DNA from: Candidatus Binatia bacterium
GTDB taxonomy: Bacteria; Desulfobacterota; Binatia; HRBIN30; BPIQ01
Length of the DNA: 64,000 nucleotides
Direction: 5' to 3'
NCBI GenBank assembly: GCA_026004195.1
Contig: BPIQ01000002.1
Coordinates: 558,001 to 622,000, forward strand
Shown: positions 24,616 through 33,404 of the stretch, in pieces
Layout of the letters: each line of letters opens with the position of its first letter
Position numbering within the stretch: position 1 is the stretch's first letter
The notes under the pieces: generated by a model
The model's input: only the letters and a program-made list of their open reading frames with translations
The model's database searches: none
What the model was told of the DNA's origin: nothing
Position numbers and translations under genes: made by a program

Positions 24616-27198
24616 ATGTTCGCGACATCGCTTCGAAGACTCGCCTTCGGGTCGCTTCTCGTCCTGGCCTCGTTCCTTCTCGTGGCCTGCGACGACGACG
24701 GGAACGGTCCCGGGGAAACGCCCGCCCCTACGCTCGTCCCGACGGCCACCGCATCCGCCGCACCTCCCGCGACCGCTTCGCCCCCACGCACGGCTTCGGC
24801 AACCCGGACGCCTTCTCTCACCGCCACGGCGACTCCCACGCTCTCTCTCACCCCGACGTCCACTCCGCCGCCTTCCCCGAGCCCGTCGCCGACCCGGAGC
24901 CCGGCGGAAATCCTCGCGTTCGACGAACCGCGAGAGAACGCCCTCGTCCTGGCCGGTAGGGTGGACTTCGTCCTCGAGCTTCCGCCCGGCGCTTCGGCTT
25001 CCGCTGCTTCGTTTTCCGTCGACGGCGAACCCGTCGTCCCCGAAGTCCTCGTCGAAAACGGCACGATCCGCGGGAGCGTCGAAGTGCCCGAGGGGCGGCA
25101 CGTCCTCTCGGTTCTCCTCCCCGTGGACGGGAGCCCTGCCACGGGCTCGGTTTTCTTCGAAGCGATCGAGCTCCGGCATCCCGACGAGTGCGAAATTCTG
25201 AACGACGAGGAATGCCTGCTTCCCTACCCTTCTTCGCGCTTTCTCGAACCCGCCGACACGCCCACCGGATGGCGGCTTCGGATCCCCGAAGTCGGAATGA
25301 TCCAGCAGGCCGGGCGGAAGCTTTCTCCGGAGCCTTACAACACGGTCGACGGATTCGCCCCGACCGTGCAGATTCTCGTCCACTTCCCCGGCGGCGTAGA
25401 CCCCGAGCTTTCCGGTGCCTCTCGCCTCCTTCCCGAGACGCGCACGTACGACCTGCGGTCGCTCGACCCCGACAGCCCGACCGTGCTCCTGGATGCCGAA
25501 ACCGGCGAGCGAATCCTTCACTTCATCGAGCCCGACATCCGGGCCGCCGACAACCCGAAACGGCAGGTTCTCTTTCTGAGGCCCGCGACGAGCCTGCGGC
25601 CGGCACGGCGGTACGTCGTGGCGTTTCGGAACCTGCGCCACCCCGACGGCTCTCCCGTCGAAGCCGAGCCCGTCTTCGCGGCGCTTCGAGACCGCCGGCC
25701 TTCGAGCATCCCGGCCCTCGAGGCCCGGCGGGAGCACTTCGAGGAGCTCTTTGCACTGCTCGAGGCCGCGGGCATTTCGCGAGAATCCCTGGTGCTCGCC
25801 TTCGATTTCGTCACACAGAGCGACGAAAGCCTCACCGGGGAGATGCTCTCCATGCGCGATCAGGCCTTCGCCTGGCTCGAGGCGAAGGTCGCCGAAGGGA
25901 CGGAGACCTTCACCGTCGATCGCGTCGTCGAAAACGAGTGCCGCGAGGGCACTCTGGTATGGCGGCAGGTGGAAGGCACGTACGAGGTGCCGCTCTTCCT
26001 TACGCACGACCCGGCCGCGGACCGACGCTTCCCGGGCCGCCTTCATCTGGACGAGCAGGGAGTTCCGGTCCAGAACGGGGTTACGCATCCGCCCTTCACG
26101 ATCGTGATCCCGTGCACGGCGCTGGAGGACGGGGGAACTCCGAAGCCCGGCCTCGTCGTCGGGCACGGGCTTTTCGGCACCGGGCGGGGAACCCTCGAAG
26201 GACTCCTCGAAGAGCAGAACTCGTCGCTCCTCTCCGACCTCGACTTCGTCCTCGGAGCCACGGACTGGTGGGGACTCTCGAGGGGAGACATCGACCCCCC
26301 GCCGAGCTTCATCGTCGACCAGGTCGTCTTCCAGCTCGGGAATTTCCCCGCTCTTCCGGACCGGCTGCGGCAGGGCCAGCTCAACACGCTCGTGCTCGCC
26401 CGGATGATGAAGCGCGGTGTTTTCAACCGCCACCCGGCTTTCCAGTCACCGGAAGGAACGGGCCTCCTCCAGGGTCCCGAGGGGGAGCTCTACTACTTCG
26501 GAGCGAGCCTGGGGGGGATCATGGGCCTCATGTTCGCGGCTCTCTCGCCCGACGTGACGAACGTGAACGTGGACGTGCCCGCCATGAATTTCTCGATCCT
26601 CCTCCAGCGGGCGACACCGTTTCTCGACTTCGAGCTCGCGCTGCGTCTCACCCAGATCACGGATCCCATGGAAGTCGCCCTCGGAATCGGGATTTTCGAG
26701 GAGCTCTGGGCCAAGGGAGAGTCGGCGGGCTATGCGACCCACATCACGGAAAATCCGCTGCCCGGCACGAATCCGAAGAACGTGCTCATGACCATGGCCT
26801 GGCTCGACCAGCAGGTGTCGAACCAGGCGACCGAAATCGCCGCCCGCACGCTGGGACTTCCGAACCTCGAAGGATCGTTCGTCCGCGACCTGCCCCTCAT
26901 CCCCGACCTTCCCGGACCGCTCTCGTCCGCCCTCGTCGTGTACGACACGGGTTCTTTCGACCCGGAAAATCCGGCTCACGCACCCTTCATCCCGCCTCTC
27001 GCGAACCTCCAGGCACGACCGAACCGCTGCGATCCTCACGGGCTCCGTGGCTTCATCCCGGCGTCCATCCAGCAACTGCTCCACTTCTTCCGTCCGGGCG
27101 GGAGGATCGAGAACTTCTGCAACGGAATCTGCGACGCGGCCGAACCGCTCGAGCTCCCGTTCGGTCGCGAAGAGCCGTGCGATCCGCTCGCGCAGTGA
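24616..27198 (+). CDS. large lipoprotein with alpha/beta-hydrolase-like domain
   Basis: Encodes 860 aa. The signal ends in a lipobox (FLLVAC), so Cys25 is lipidated; Asp follows it, which may favour inner membrane retention. Residues about 34-95 are a low-complexity Thr/Pro/Ser/Ala tether. An Ig-like segment follows (about 100-185). A long hydrolase-type domain comes next with PGLVVGHGLFGTGRG (oxyanion-type loop) and GxSxG in YFGASLGGIMGLM. The domain order resembles uncharacterised deltaproteobacterial lipoproteins. The substrate is unknown; it could act on an ester or polymer at the envelope. Confidence 0.8.
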   Translation: MFATSLRRLAFGSLLVLASFLLVACDDDGNGPGETPAPTLVPTATASAAPPATASPPRTASATRTPSLTATATPTLSLTPTSTPPPSPSPSPTRSPAEILAFDEPRENALVLAGRVDFVLELPPGASASAASFSVDGEPVVPEVLVENGTIRGSVEVPEGRHVLSVLLPVDGSPATGSVFFEAIELRHPDECEILNDEECLLPYPSSRFLEPADTPTGWRLRIPEVGMIQQAGRKLSPEPYNTVDGFAPTVQILVHFPGGVDPELSGASRLLPETRTYDLRSLDPDSPTVLLDAETGERILHFIEPDIRAADNPKRQVLFLRPATSLRPARRYVVAFRNLRHPDGSPVEAEPVFAALRDRRPSSIPALEARREHFEELFALLEAAGISRESLVLAFDFVTQSDESLTGEMLSMRDQAFAWLEAKVAEGTETFTVDRVVENECREGTLVWRQVEGTYEVPLFLTHDPAADRRFPGRLHLDEQGVPVQNGVTHPPFTIVIPCTALEDGGTPKPGLVVGHGLFGTGRGTLEGLLEEQNSSLLSDLDFVLGATDWWGLSRGDIDPPPSFIVDQVVFQLGNFPALPDRLRQGQLNTLVLARMMKRGVFNRHPAFQSPEGTGLLQGPEGELYYFGASLGGIMGLMFAALSPDVTNVNVDVPAMNFSILLQRATPFLDFELALRLTQITDPMEVALGIGIFEELWAKGESAGYATHITENPLPGTNPKNVLMTMAWLDQQVSNQATEIAARTLGLPNLEGSFVRDLPLIPDLPGPLSSALVVYDTGSFDPENPAHAPFIPPLANLQARPNRCDPHGLRGFIPASIQQLLHFFRPGGRIENFCNGICDAAEPLELPFGREEPCDPLAQ

Positions 27199-27354
27199 GA
27201 GAATCGCGCCCGGGCCCTCTCTCGGAGAGCGGACGCCGCTCCCGCAGGGCTCGGCCCGAGAGGAGAGCCCCGTCCTTCGGCAGGAGCTGCGAGATTCGTC
27301 GCCCGCGGTCGTTGCACCCGCGGTCGTAGTGGCGTCGGACGACACCCCAGGTCT

Positions 27355-28089
27355 TCAGAAAAGCCCCAGCATCTTCGCCGCGAGCGCGAGGACGGACCCC
27401 GCCAGAACGGGACGGACGATGCGCTCGCCGCGCTCGACCGCGAGCTTCGCCCCGAGAAAACCACCCGCGGTAAAGCCCGATCCGAGGACGAGGGCGGGAA
27501 GCCAGGCTACCTGTCCCCGCCAGACGAAGACCGGAACGGCCACGGCGGTAAGCACGGCGATGACCAGAACCTTGATGCTGTTCGCCCGCACGAGGTCGTA
27601 GCCGAGGGAAGAAAGCGCGAAAACGAGAAGGAGCCCCACACCGGCCTGGAAGGCGCCGCCGTAAAGGCCCACGACAAAGAAAAGGACTCCGTGCACGGCT
27701 CGCGGGAGCTTTCGCGGCGCCCGAAGGCCCGGAGCGGGCCGCAGGGTGGGGACCAGCAGCACGAGCATCACGATCGCAAAAAGCCTCTCGAAGGTACGAT
27801 CGGAGACGGCCGAGATCAGCGTTGCCCCGAGAACCGACCCCAGGACGACGGGCAGTACGACTCCCCACGCCTCGCGGAGTCCGCTCACACCCGCCCGGTG
27901 AAAACGCCACCCGGCCGCGACGCTCTGCAGAAGGATACCCACGCGATTCGTCCCGTTGGCGAGGTTGCCGGGCAAGCCCAGGAGAACGAGGACCGGCACG
28001 GTCAGGAGCGAGCCCCCGCCGGCGAGCGTGTTCACCACTCCGGCAAAAAGTCCCAGAACCGCGAGCACGAGCGCCTGCAGGGGATCCAT
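27355..28089 (-). CDS. TauE/SafE family sulfite exporter-like permease
   Basis: Encodes 244 aa with about eight membrane helices in two repeats. The first repeat has GVVNTLAGGGSLLTVPVLVLLGLPGNLANGTNRVGILLQ, the N-terminal signature of TauE/SafE. The second has YGGAFQAGVGLLLVFALSSLGYDLVRANSIKVLV. Family members move sulfite, sulfoacetate or other small organic anions across the inner membrane. It is convergent with the large lipoprotein gene and divergent from a CoA transferase gene (95 bp apart). Confidence 0.92.
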   Translation of the reverse strand: MDPLQALVLAVLGLFAGVVNTLAGGGSLLTVPVLVLLGLPGNLANGTNRVGILLQSVAAGWRFHRAGVSGLREAWGVVLPVVLGSVLGATLISAVSDRTFERLFAIVMLVLLVPTLRPAPGLRAPRKLPRAVHGVLFFVVGLYGGAFQAGVGLLLVFALSSLGYDLVRANSIKVLVIAVLTAVAVPVFVWRGQVAWLPALVLGSGFTAGGFLGAKLAVERGERIVRPVLAGSVLALAAKMLGLF

Positions 28090-28184
28090 CGAAGCCACCG
28101 GCCGAAGAGGCGCTAGAGTGACGGCCCGGCGCGGTGGCCGCAAGGGTTGCAGGGGGTCGGCATCCCGGTCTAGAGAAGCCGCCC

Positions 28185-29390
28185 ATGGCAGGGCCGCTGG
28201 AAGGCATTCGCGTCCTCGAGCTCGGATTCTGGGTGGCAGGCCCCGCGGTGGGTGGCATCCTGGGCGACTGGGGTGCGGAGGTCGTCAAGGTCGAGCCTCC
28301 CCGCGGTGACCCCTTTCGGGGGCTCTACGTCAAGTCGGCCGGACTCGACGTCCCGATCAATCCGCCTTTCGAGCTCGACAATCGGGGGAAGCGCTCCGTG
28401 GCGCTCGACCTCGGCACGCCCGAGGGCCGGGAGATCGCGGGAAAACTGCTCGAGCGTTCGGACGTGTTCGTGACGAACCTCCAGCGGGAAGCCCTGGAAC
28501 GCTTCGGCCTCGACTACGAGACGCTCGCGCCTCGTTTCCCGCGCCTGGTCTACGCCCAGGTGACGGGCTACGGCGAGCGCGGACCCGACCGCGACCGGCC
28601 CGCTTACGACATCGGGGCCTTCTGGTCGCGGGCGGGCGTCGTGGCAGCGCTGACTCCGGAAGGGTCGGAACCTCCTTACCAGAGGGGCGGATTCGGCGAC
28701 CATATCACGGCCATCTCGGCCGCTGCGGGCGTCGTGACGGCTCTGTTCGCCCGCGAGCGGACCGGAAGGGGACAGAAGGTGTCGACGTCCCTCCTGCGGG
28801 CCGGGATCTACGTCATGGGTTTCGACACGAACACGGCTTTGCGTCTCGGAACCGTGCCCGGACCCATGCGGCGCACCGATTTGCCCAATCCTCTGGTGAC
28901 AGCATACAGGGCCGGAGACGGCCGCTGGTTCTGGCTTCTGGGGCTCGAAGGGGACCGGCACTGGCCGGACCTCGTGCGTGCGGTCGAGCGGCCGGAATGG
29001 CTCGAGGACCCGCGGTTTTCGACGATGACGGCCAGGCGGGAGCACGCCCGCGAACTCATCGCACTCCTCGACGATGTCTTCGCGAAGAAAACGCTCGCGG
29101 AGTGGGGAGAAGCGTTCGACCGCGCGGGGATGTGGTGGGCGCCGGTGCGGTCGACCGCCGAAGTCGTTCGAGACCCCCAGGCCTGGGCTTCCGGAGCTTT
29201 CGTCGAGGTGCCCCTCGGAGACGGAAGTCGAGCCCCCATGGTGTCGGGTCCGGTCGATTTTTCGGAAACGCCCTGGCAACCCCGAGGCCCCGTGCCCGAA
29301 CTCGGCCAGCACACGGAAGAAGTTCTTCTCGAGCTCGGCTTCGACTGGGAGAAAATCGCCGAGCTCAAGGACCGAGGCGTGATTCCCTGA
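28185..29390 (+). CDS. CaiB/BaiF family CoA transferase (class III)
   Basis: Encodes 401 aa starting MAGPLEGIRVLELGFWVAGP. Typical motifs are WGAEVVKVEPP, NRGKRSVALDL, GYGERGPDRDRPAYDIGAFW and GQKVSTSLL. The catalytic aspartate that forms the aspartyl-CoA intermediate is the Asp of GGFGDHITAISAAAG. These enzymes move CoA between carboxylic acids. The substrate cannot be inferred, but the gene lies near a D-2-hydroxyacid dehydrogenase gene in the same direction, 205 bp on. Confidence 0.93.
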   Translation: MAGPLEGIRVLELGFWVAGPAVGGILGDWGAEVVKVEPPRGDPFRGLYVKSAGLDVPINPPFELDNRGKRSVALDLGTPEGREIAGKLLERSDVFVTNLQREALERFGLDYETLAPRFPRLVYAQVTGYGERGPDRDRPAYDIGAFWSRAGVVAALTPEGSEPPYQRGGFGDHITAISAAAGVVTALFARERTGRGQKVSTSLLRAGIYVMGFDTNTALRLGTVPGPMRRTDLPNPLVTAYRAGDGRWFWLLGLEGDRHWPDLVRAVERPEWLEDPRFSTMTARREHARELIALLDDVFAKKTLAEWGEAFDRAGMWWAPVRSTAEVVRDPQAWASGAFVEVPLGDGSRAPMVSGPVDFSETPWQPRGPVPELGQHTEEVLLELGFDWEKIAELKDRGVIP

Positions 29391-29595
29391 GTTCGCAAAA
29401 AGGGCCGAGGGAGCCTCGAAGGAGTTCGGGACAGGCCGAGTCCGCTCGAAAAACTCTACACGAATGGCAGGGCCGCTACCGAATCCGGGGCATCGGTTGC
29501 TGCGGTGGGAGCAGGTGAAACGAACTGTACCGAGGGTCTAGGATCCGGCGCGCGAGGACGCGGAACTTCGCACAAGAAAGCGAGGCGGGGAGCAA

Positions 29596-30603
29596 ATGAA
29601 GGTCGCGTTTTTCGGGAGCAAGCCCTACGAAAGGGAGTTTTTCGACGCGGAAAACCGGAGGTTCGGGCACCAGATCGTCTACCTGGAGCCCCGGCTCGAC
29701 GAGAGTACGGCTGTGCTCGCCGCATCGTTTCCCGCCGTCTGTATCTTCGTGCACGACCGGGCGGACGAGCGCACGCTCGGCAAGCTCGCGGCGGGGGGGA
29801 CTCGACTTCTCGCGCTGCGCTGCGCGGGATACAACAACGTCGACCTGAGGGCTGCCGAAAGGGCCGGCATCACGGTCGTTCGGGTGCCTGCCTACTCGCC
29901 GCACGCCGTCGCGGAACACACGATCGCGCTCTTGCTGGCTCTCGATCGCAAAATCCATCGGGCGTACCTCCGAGTCCGCGAGGGCAACTTCGCCCTCGAC
30001 GGGCTCATGGGGTTCGACCTCCACGGGCGCACGGCGGGTGTGGTGGGTACGGGACGCATCGGTGGCATCGTGGCTCGGCTGCTTCGCGCCTTCGGTTGCC
30101 GCGTTCTCGCCTACGACCCGATACGGGACCCGCAGTGCGAAAACGCAGGCGTCGAGTACACGGACTTGCCGGAGCTTCTCGCGCGCTCGGAAATCGTCAC
30201 GCTCCACTGCCCGCTCACGCCCGAGACCTACCATCTCGTCGACCGGAGCGCCGTCGAAGCGATGCGGCCCGGGGTGTTTCTGGTCAACACGGGGCGGGGA
30301 GCCCTGGTCGACACGAGAGCGATCATCGAAGGGTTGAAATCGGGAAAAATCGCCGGCGTCGCACTCGACGTCTACGAAGAAGAGGAAGGCATTTTCTACG
30401 AAGACCTTTCCGACCGGATCCGCCAGGACGACGTCCTGGCACGCCTTCTCACCTTCCCGAACGTGATCGTCACGGCGCACCAGGCCTTTTTTACGCGGGA
30501 GGCCATGGAAGCCATCGCACGGACCACACTGGAGAACATCGCGACGTTCGCGCGCGGCGAAAAGAGCGGGAACGAAGTGACGGTCGAGGTTCTCCGCGCC
30601 TGA
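29596..30603 (+). CDS. D-2-hydroxyacid dehydrogenase (D-lactate dehydrogenase-like)
   Basis: Encodes 335 aa. It begins MKVAFFGSKPYEREFFDAEN, the start typical of fermentative D-lactate dehydrogenases. LRCAGYNNVDL carries the catalytic Arg. The NAD motif is VVGTGRIGGIVARLL. LVNTGRGALVDT and the catalytic His in VIVTAHQAFFTREAMEAI complete the site. The EEEEGIFYEDLSD stretch supports the LdhA subgroup. The cytoplasmic enzyme reduces pyruvate or a related 2-oxoacid with NADH. The ribosome site is GGGGAG. Confidence 0.92.
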   Translation: MKVAFFGSKPYEREFFDAENRRFGHQIVYLEPRLDESTAVLAASFPAVCIFVHDRADERTLGKLAAGGTRLLALRCAGYNNVDLRAAERAGITVVRVPAYSPHAVAEHTIALLLALDRKIHRAYLRVREGNFALDGLMGFDLHGRTAGVVGTGRIGGIVARLLRAFGCRVLAYDPIRDPQCENAGVEYTDLPELLARSEIVTLHCPLTPETYHLVDRSAVEAMRPGVFLVNTGRGALVDTRAIIEGLKSGKIAGVALDVYEEEEGIFYEDLSDRIRQDDVLARLLTFPNVIVTAHQAFFTREAMEAIARTTLENIATFARGEKSGNEVTVEVLRA

Positions 30604-30840
30604 GGCGGGACCGACGATCTTCCCGACCACGACGACCGGGAGCGAGTCGCGCCAACGAGGGCCCGGTCACCCCACTGGCCGCAGACGACATTTCCGGATA
30701 GTGCCCGGGCGAGCCGATCCCCTGGAGTCCCGTTGCCTCCGGGGCCGGGCCAGCGGTTCCGTGGCCGTCCGCCGCTGGTGCGCCCACCGCGGCATGGCCC
30801 GGGATTTTCCCGGTGAATTTCCACGAGCGTACCGGCCCTC

Positions 30841-30887
30841 TTGAGGTTTTCCGCCGGGTGGTTACTCTACTGAACGAAAATTCAGTA
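30841..30887 (+). promoter_or_regulatory. promoter with TetR-type operator for the small membrane protein
   Basis: TTGAGG (30841-30846) and TACTCT (30863-30868) are spaced by 16 nt and form a plausible sigma-70 promoter. The last base begins an inverted repeat, TACTGAA at 30868-30874 and TTCAGTA at 30881-30887, with a 6-nt A-rich centre. Its position over the expected transcription start and its size fit a TetR-family repressor site. Directly after it is a consensus ribosome site AAAGGAGG (30887-30894). No TetR gene lies in this window. Confidence 0.6.
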
Positions 30888-30899
30888 AAGGAGGACGCC

Positions 30900-31118
30900 A
30901 TGGAAAACCTCGTTTTAGCTGTAGCCTACGGACTGGCCCCGCCCGTGGTTCCGGGGATCGCAACCGGGCAGCTCGACTGGCCCGGACTCGGTGCCTTTAT
31001 TGCCACGCTGCTCGTCTCGGTGCTTCTGGCCGCGGCCCTCGAGGGCCTCAGGGAGTTCTGCCTGGCCCGAACTTCGGCCAATCGGCCACTCGGAAGGCCG
31101 GCCCACCAGGCGGCCTGA
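30900..31118 (+). CDS. small single-span membrane protein
   Basis: Encodes 72 aa starting MENLVLAVAYGLAPPVVPG, with one strong membrane helix in the middle (LGAFIATLLVSVLLAAALEGL) and a basic C-terminal tail. It has an excellent ribosome site 5 nt before the ATG and a palindromic operator covering its promoter, so it is regulated and well translated. I do not recognise a family. TetR control of a small membrane protein could indicate an efflux or stress accessory, which is speculative. Confidence 0.65.
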   Translation: MENLVLAVAYGLAPPVVPGIATGQLDWPGLGAFIATLLVSVLLAAALEGLREFCLARTSANRPLGRPAHQAA

Positions 31119-31139
31119 GCGGGCTCGGTAGGCGGGCAC

Positions 31140-32151
31140 ACCCCGCGGACGCGACGGAGCGCGTCCCTCCGTGGGCGTGGCCGCGTTCGTCGGAGGGACC
31201 CGCTCTGTCGGGTCCGTATTCGTGCCTGGTACCTCCGTCCGCCCCCGCCGACGAATTCGGAGGGCCACGGGGTTGTGAGGAAATCCCCGGTTGGCCCAGT
31301 TTCGCACGAAAAAAACCCGGCAAAATCGGTGGGGCCCGATCGCCCAGGAGGAATTTTTTCACGTCCTCCACGCTCTGTCGTGGCCGTGTTCGCCGACGGC
31401 GGGAACGTCGATCCCTCGATGCGAACGGTCGTTTCCCCGCCCCCCGGACGCGACGGAGCGCGTCCCTCCGTGGTCCACGTTCGTGCCTGGTACCTCGGTC
31501 CGCCCCGGCCGACGAATTCGGAGGGCCACGCTCTGTCGTGGCCGCGTTCGCCGACGGCGGGAACGTCGATCCCTGGATGCGAACGGTCGTCGTTCTTCCG
31601 CCCCCCCCGGACGCGACGGAGCGCGTCCCTCCGTGGTCCACGTTCGTGCGTGGTACCTCCGTCCGCCCCCCGCGGACGAATTCGGAGGGCCACGCTCTGT
31701 CATGGCCGCGTTCGCCGACGGCGGGAACGTCGATCCCTCGATGCGAACACGGTCGTTTCCTCGCCCCCCGGACGCGACGGAGCGCGTCCCTCCGTGGTCC
31801 ACGTTCGTGCCTGGTACCTCGGTCCGCCCCCGCCGACGAATTCGGAGGGCCACGCTCTGTCGTGGCCGCGTTCGCCCACGGCGGGAACGTCGATCCCTCG
31901 ATGCGAACACGGTCGTTTCCTCGCCCCCCGGACGCGACGGAGCGCGTCCCTCCGGATGGCCGTGTTCCCGGATGGCGTGGACGCGGGTGCCCGAACACGA
32001 ACACCCGCGCGCATTTCCCGCCCCCCCCGGACGCGACGGAGCGCGTCCCTCCGGATGGCCGTGTTCGCGGATGCCGTGGACGCGGGTGCCCGAACACGAA
32101 CGCCCGCGCGCATTTCCCGCCCCCCGGACGCGACGGAGCGCGTCCGCGGAG
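31140..32151. repeat. REP/BIME array C, large mixed cluster
   Basis: Type-1 hairpins at 31147-31166, 31446-31465, 31609-31628, 31770-31789, 31930-31949, 32029-32048 and 32126-32145. Inverted type-2 hairpins at 31524-31543, 31688-31707 (one mismatched pair) and 31848-31867; a third stem variant GGACCCG/CGGGTCC at 31196-31215. Degenerate type-2 copies lie near 31259 and 31369. Long units repeat every 160-163 bp, short ones every 97-99 bp. The cluster fills the whole gap between two convergent genes. Translated frames here are repeat by-products; I see no separate gene. Confidence 0.92.
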
Positions 32152-32541
32152 TCACCTGCCCGTAAGCTCCCGGTAGGCCTTCTGGATCTCGAGGGTCTTC
32201 CGGTGAGCGAGGCGCTGGAGCTCATCGCCCAGGCTCGCGACGCGGTCCGGGTGGTAGCGCTTGAGAGCTTCTCGATAGGCGCGGGTGACTTCCTCGCGCG
32301 TGGCCTTCTCCGAAACCCCGAGGACGCGGTAGGGATCCCACCGCTCCTCGGCCGGCTCCGCCGCGGCACGGCTCGGGTCGGCGGCTGTCCTCTTCCGGGA
32401 AAACCACCAGAGAAGCAACGCGAGAACGACCAGGTCGTCGAGAAACCCGATTCCTCCGAGCCGGTCCGGCAAGAGATCGAACGGCAAGCGGAGATAGAGG
32501 AGAAAGACGAGGATGGGCAAGAGGCTGCGGAGTGGCTTCAT
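32152..32541 (-). CDS. DnaJ-domain membrane protein
   Basis: Encodes 129 aa. The N-terminal 50 residues (LLPILVFLLYLRLPFDLLPDRLGGIGFLDDLVVLALLLWWF) are membrane-associated and resemble the DUF1232 motif. A J domain follows (about 68-127): DPYRVLGVSEKATREEVTRAYREALKRYHPDRV with the HPD tripeptide that stimulates DnaK ATPase. It is thus a membrane-anchored DnaK co-chaperone. Its ATG overlaps the hflC stop by 4 nt, tying it to the HflKC complex. Confidence 0.9.
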   Translation of the reverse strand: MKPLRSLLPILVFLLYLRLPFDLLPDRLGGIGFLDDLVVLALLLWWFSRKRTAADPSRAAAEPAEERWDPYRVLGVSEKATREEVTRAYREALKRYHPDRVASLGDELQRLAHRKTLEIQKAYRELTGR

Positions 32542-33404
32542 CGACCGGTATCGAGGTTCTCGAGAAAGCGGAAAAACTCGCTCTTCGGGGAGAGGATGAC
32601 GGTCGTGTCCTCTCCGATCGTGTCCCGGTACGCCTCGAGAGTTCGGACGAGCGTGTAGAACTCCACGTCGCGATCGTAGGCTTCGGCGTAAATCCGGGTC
32701 GCCTCGGCGTCGCCTTCACCCCGAATGATCTCGGCCTGCCGGCGGGCTTCCGCCAGGATGATCTGCCGCTCCTTTTCGGCCTGGGATCGGATCTTCCGTG
32801 CCTCCTCTTCTCCCTCGGCCCGGAACTTCTTCGCCTGCCTCTCTCGCTCCGTCCTCATCCGGCGGAAGACGTTCTCCTCGTTCTTCTCGGGCAAGTCCGC
32901 CCTTTTGATCCGCACGTCGACGATTTCGATCCCGTACTCGCGCGCCTTCTCGCCGCTCCGCTTGGTCACCCCTTCCATGAGCTCCGAGCGCCTCTCGCTC
33001 ACGATCTCCCGTAACGTGTGCCTCCCGAGCGTCTCCCGCACGTTCGAGTAGACGATATCGTCGAGCCTCGACTGCGCTCCCGCCTCGCTGCGCACGGTGC
33101 GGTAGAACTGGAGCGGGTCGGCGATCCGCCAGCGGGAGTAGTTGTCGACGACGAGCTGCTGTTTGTCCTTCGTCAGGACTTCCTTGGGGGCCGCGTCGTA
33201 GTCGAGAAGTCGCTTGTCGAAATAGAGGACGCTCTGGATGAAGGGAATCTTCACGTAAAGGCCGGGCTCGCGCACGGTGCGTACGGGCTCGCCGAGCTGG
33301 AGCACCACGGCCTGCATCCACTGCGGAACGGTGAAAAACGCGACGTTCCAGACGAGAAAAAGGCCGACCAGAAAAGCCAGGAAGTAGAGCCACCGCCGGT
33401 CCAT
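32538..33404 (-). CDS. hflC: HflC, SPFH/band-7 protein
   Basis: Encodes 288 aa starting [20 protein letters not shown], a single N-terminal membrane anchor. The SPFH domain (about 25-195) has [28 protein letters not shown] long coiled coil follows ([31 protein letters not shown] ... [15 protein letters not shown]). HflC forms a large membrane cage with HflK that holds and modulates the FtsH protease. The start codon overlaps the hflK stop (TGATG). An in-frame TTG just upstream is not needed. Confidence 0.94.
   Translation of the reverse strand: MDRRWLYFLAFLVGLFLVWNVAFFTVPQWMQAVVLQLGEPVRTVREPGLYVKIPFIQSVLYFDKRLLDYDAAPKEVLTKDKQQLVVDNYSRWRIADPLQFYRTVRSEAGAQSRLDDIVYSNVRETLGRHTLREIVSERRSELMEGVTKRSGEKAREYGIEIVDVRIKRADLPEKNEENVFRRMRTERERQAKKFRAEGEEEARKIRSQAEKERQIILAEARRQAEIIRGEGDAEATRIYAEAYDRDVEFYTLVRTLEAYRDTIGEDTTVILSPKSEFFRFLENLDTGR

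Noticed and set aside
27199-27354. Possible intrinsic terminator from the paired CTCTC/GAGAG stretches between the convergent lipoprotein and TauE/SafE genes
   Set aside because: The pairing is imperfect and no T-run follows on either strand.
31140-32151. Possible CRISPR array because of regularly spaced repeats
   Set aside because: The spacers are themselves repeated, spacing is 97-163 bp, repeats alternate in orientation, and no cas gene is present. This is a REP/BIME cluster.
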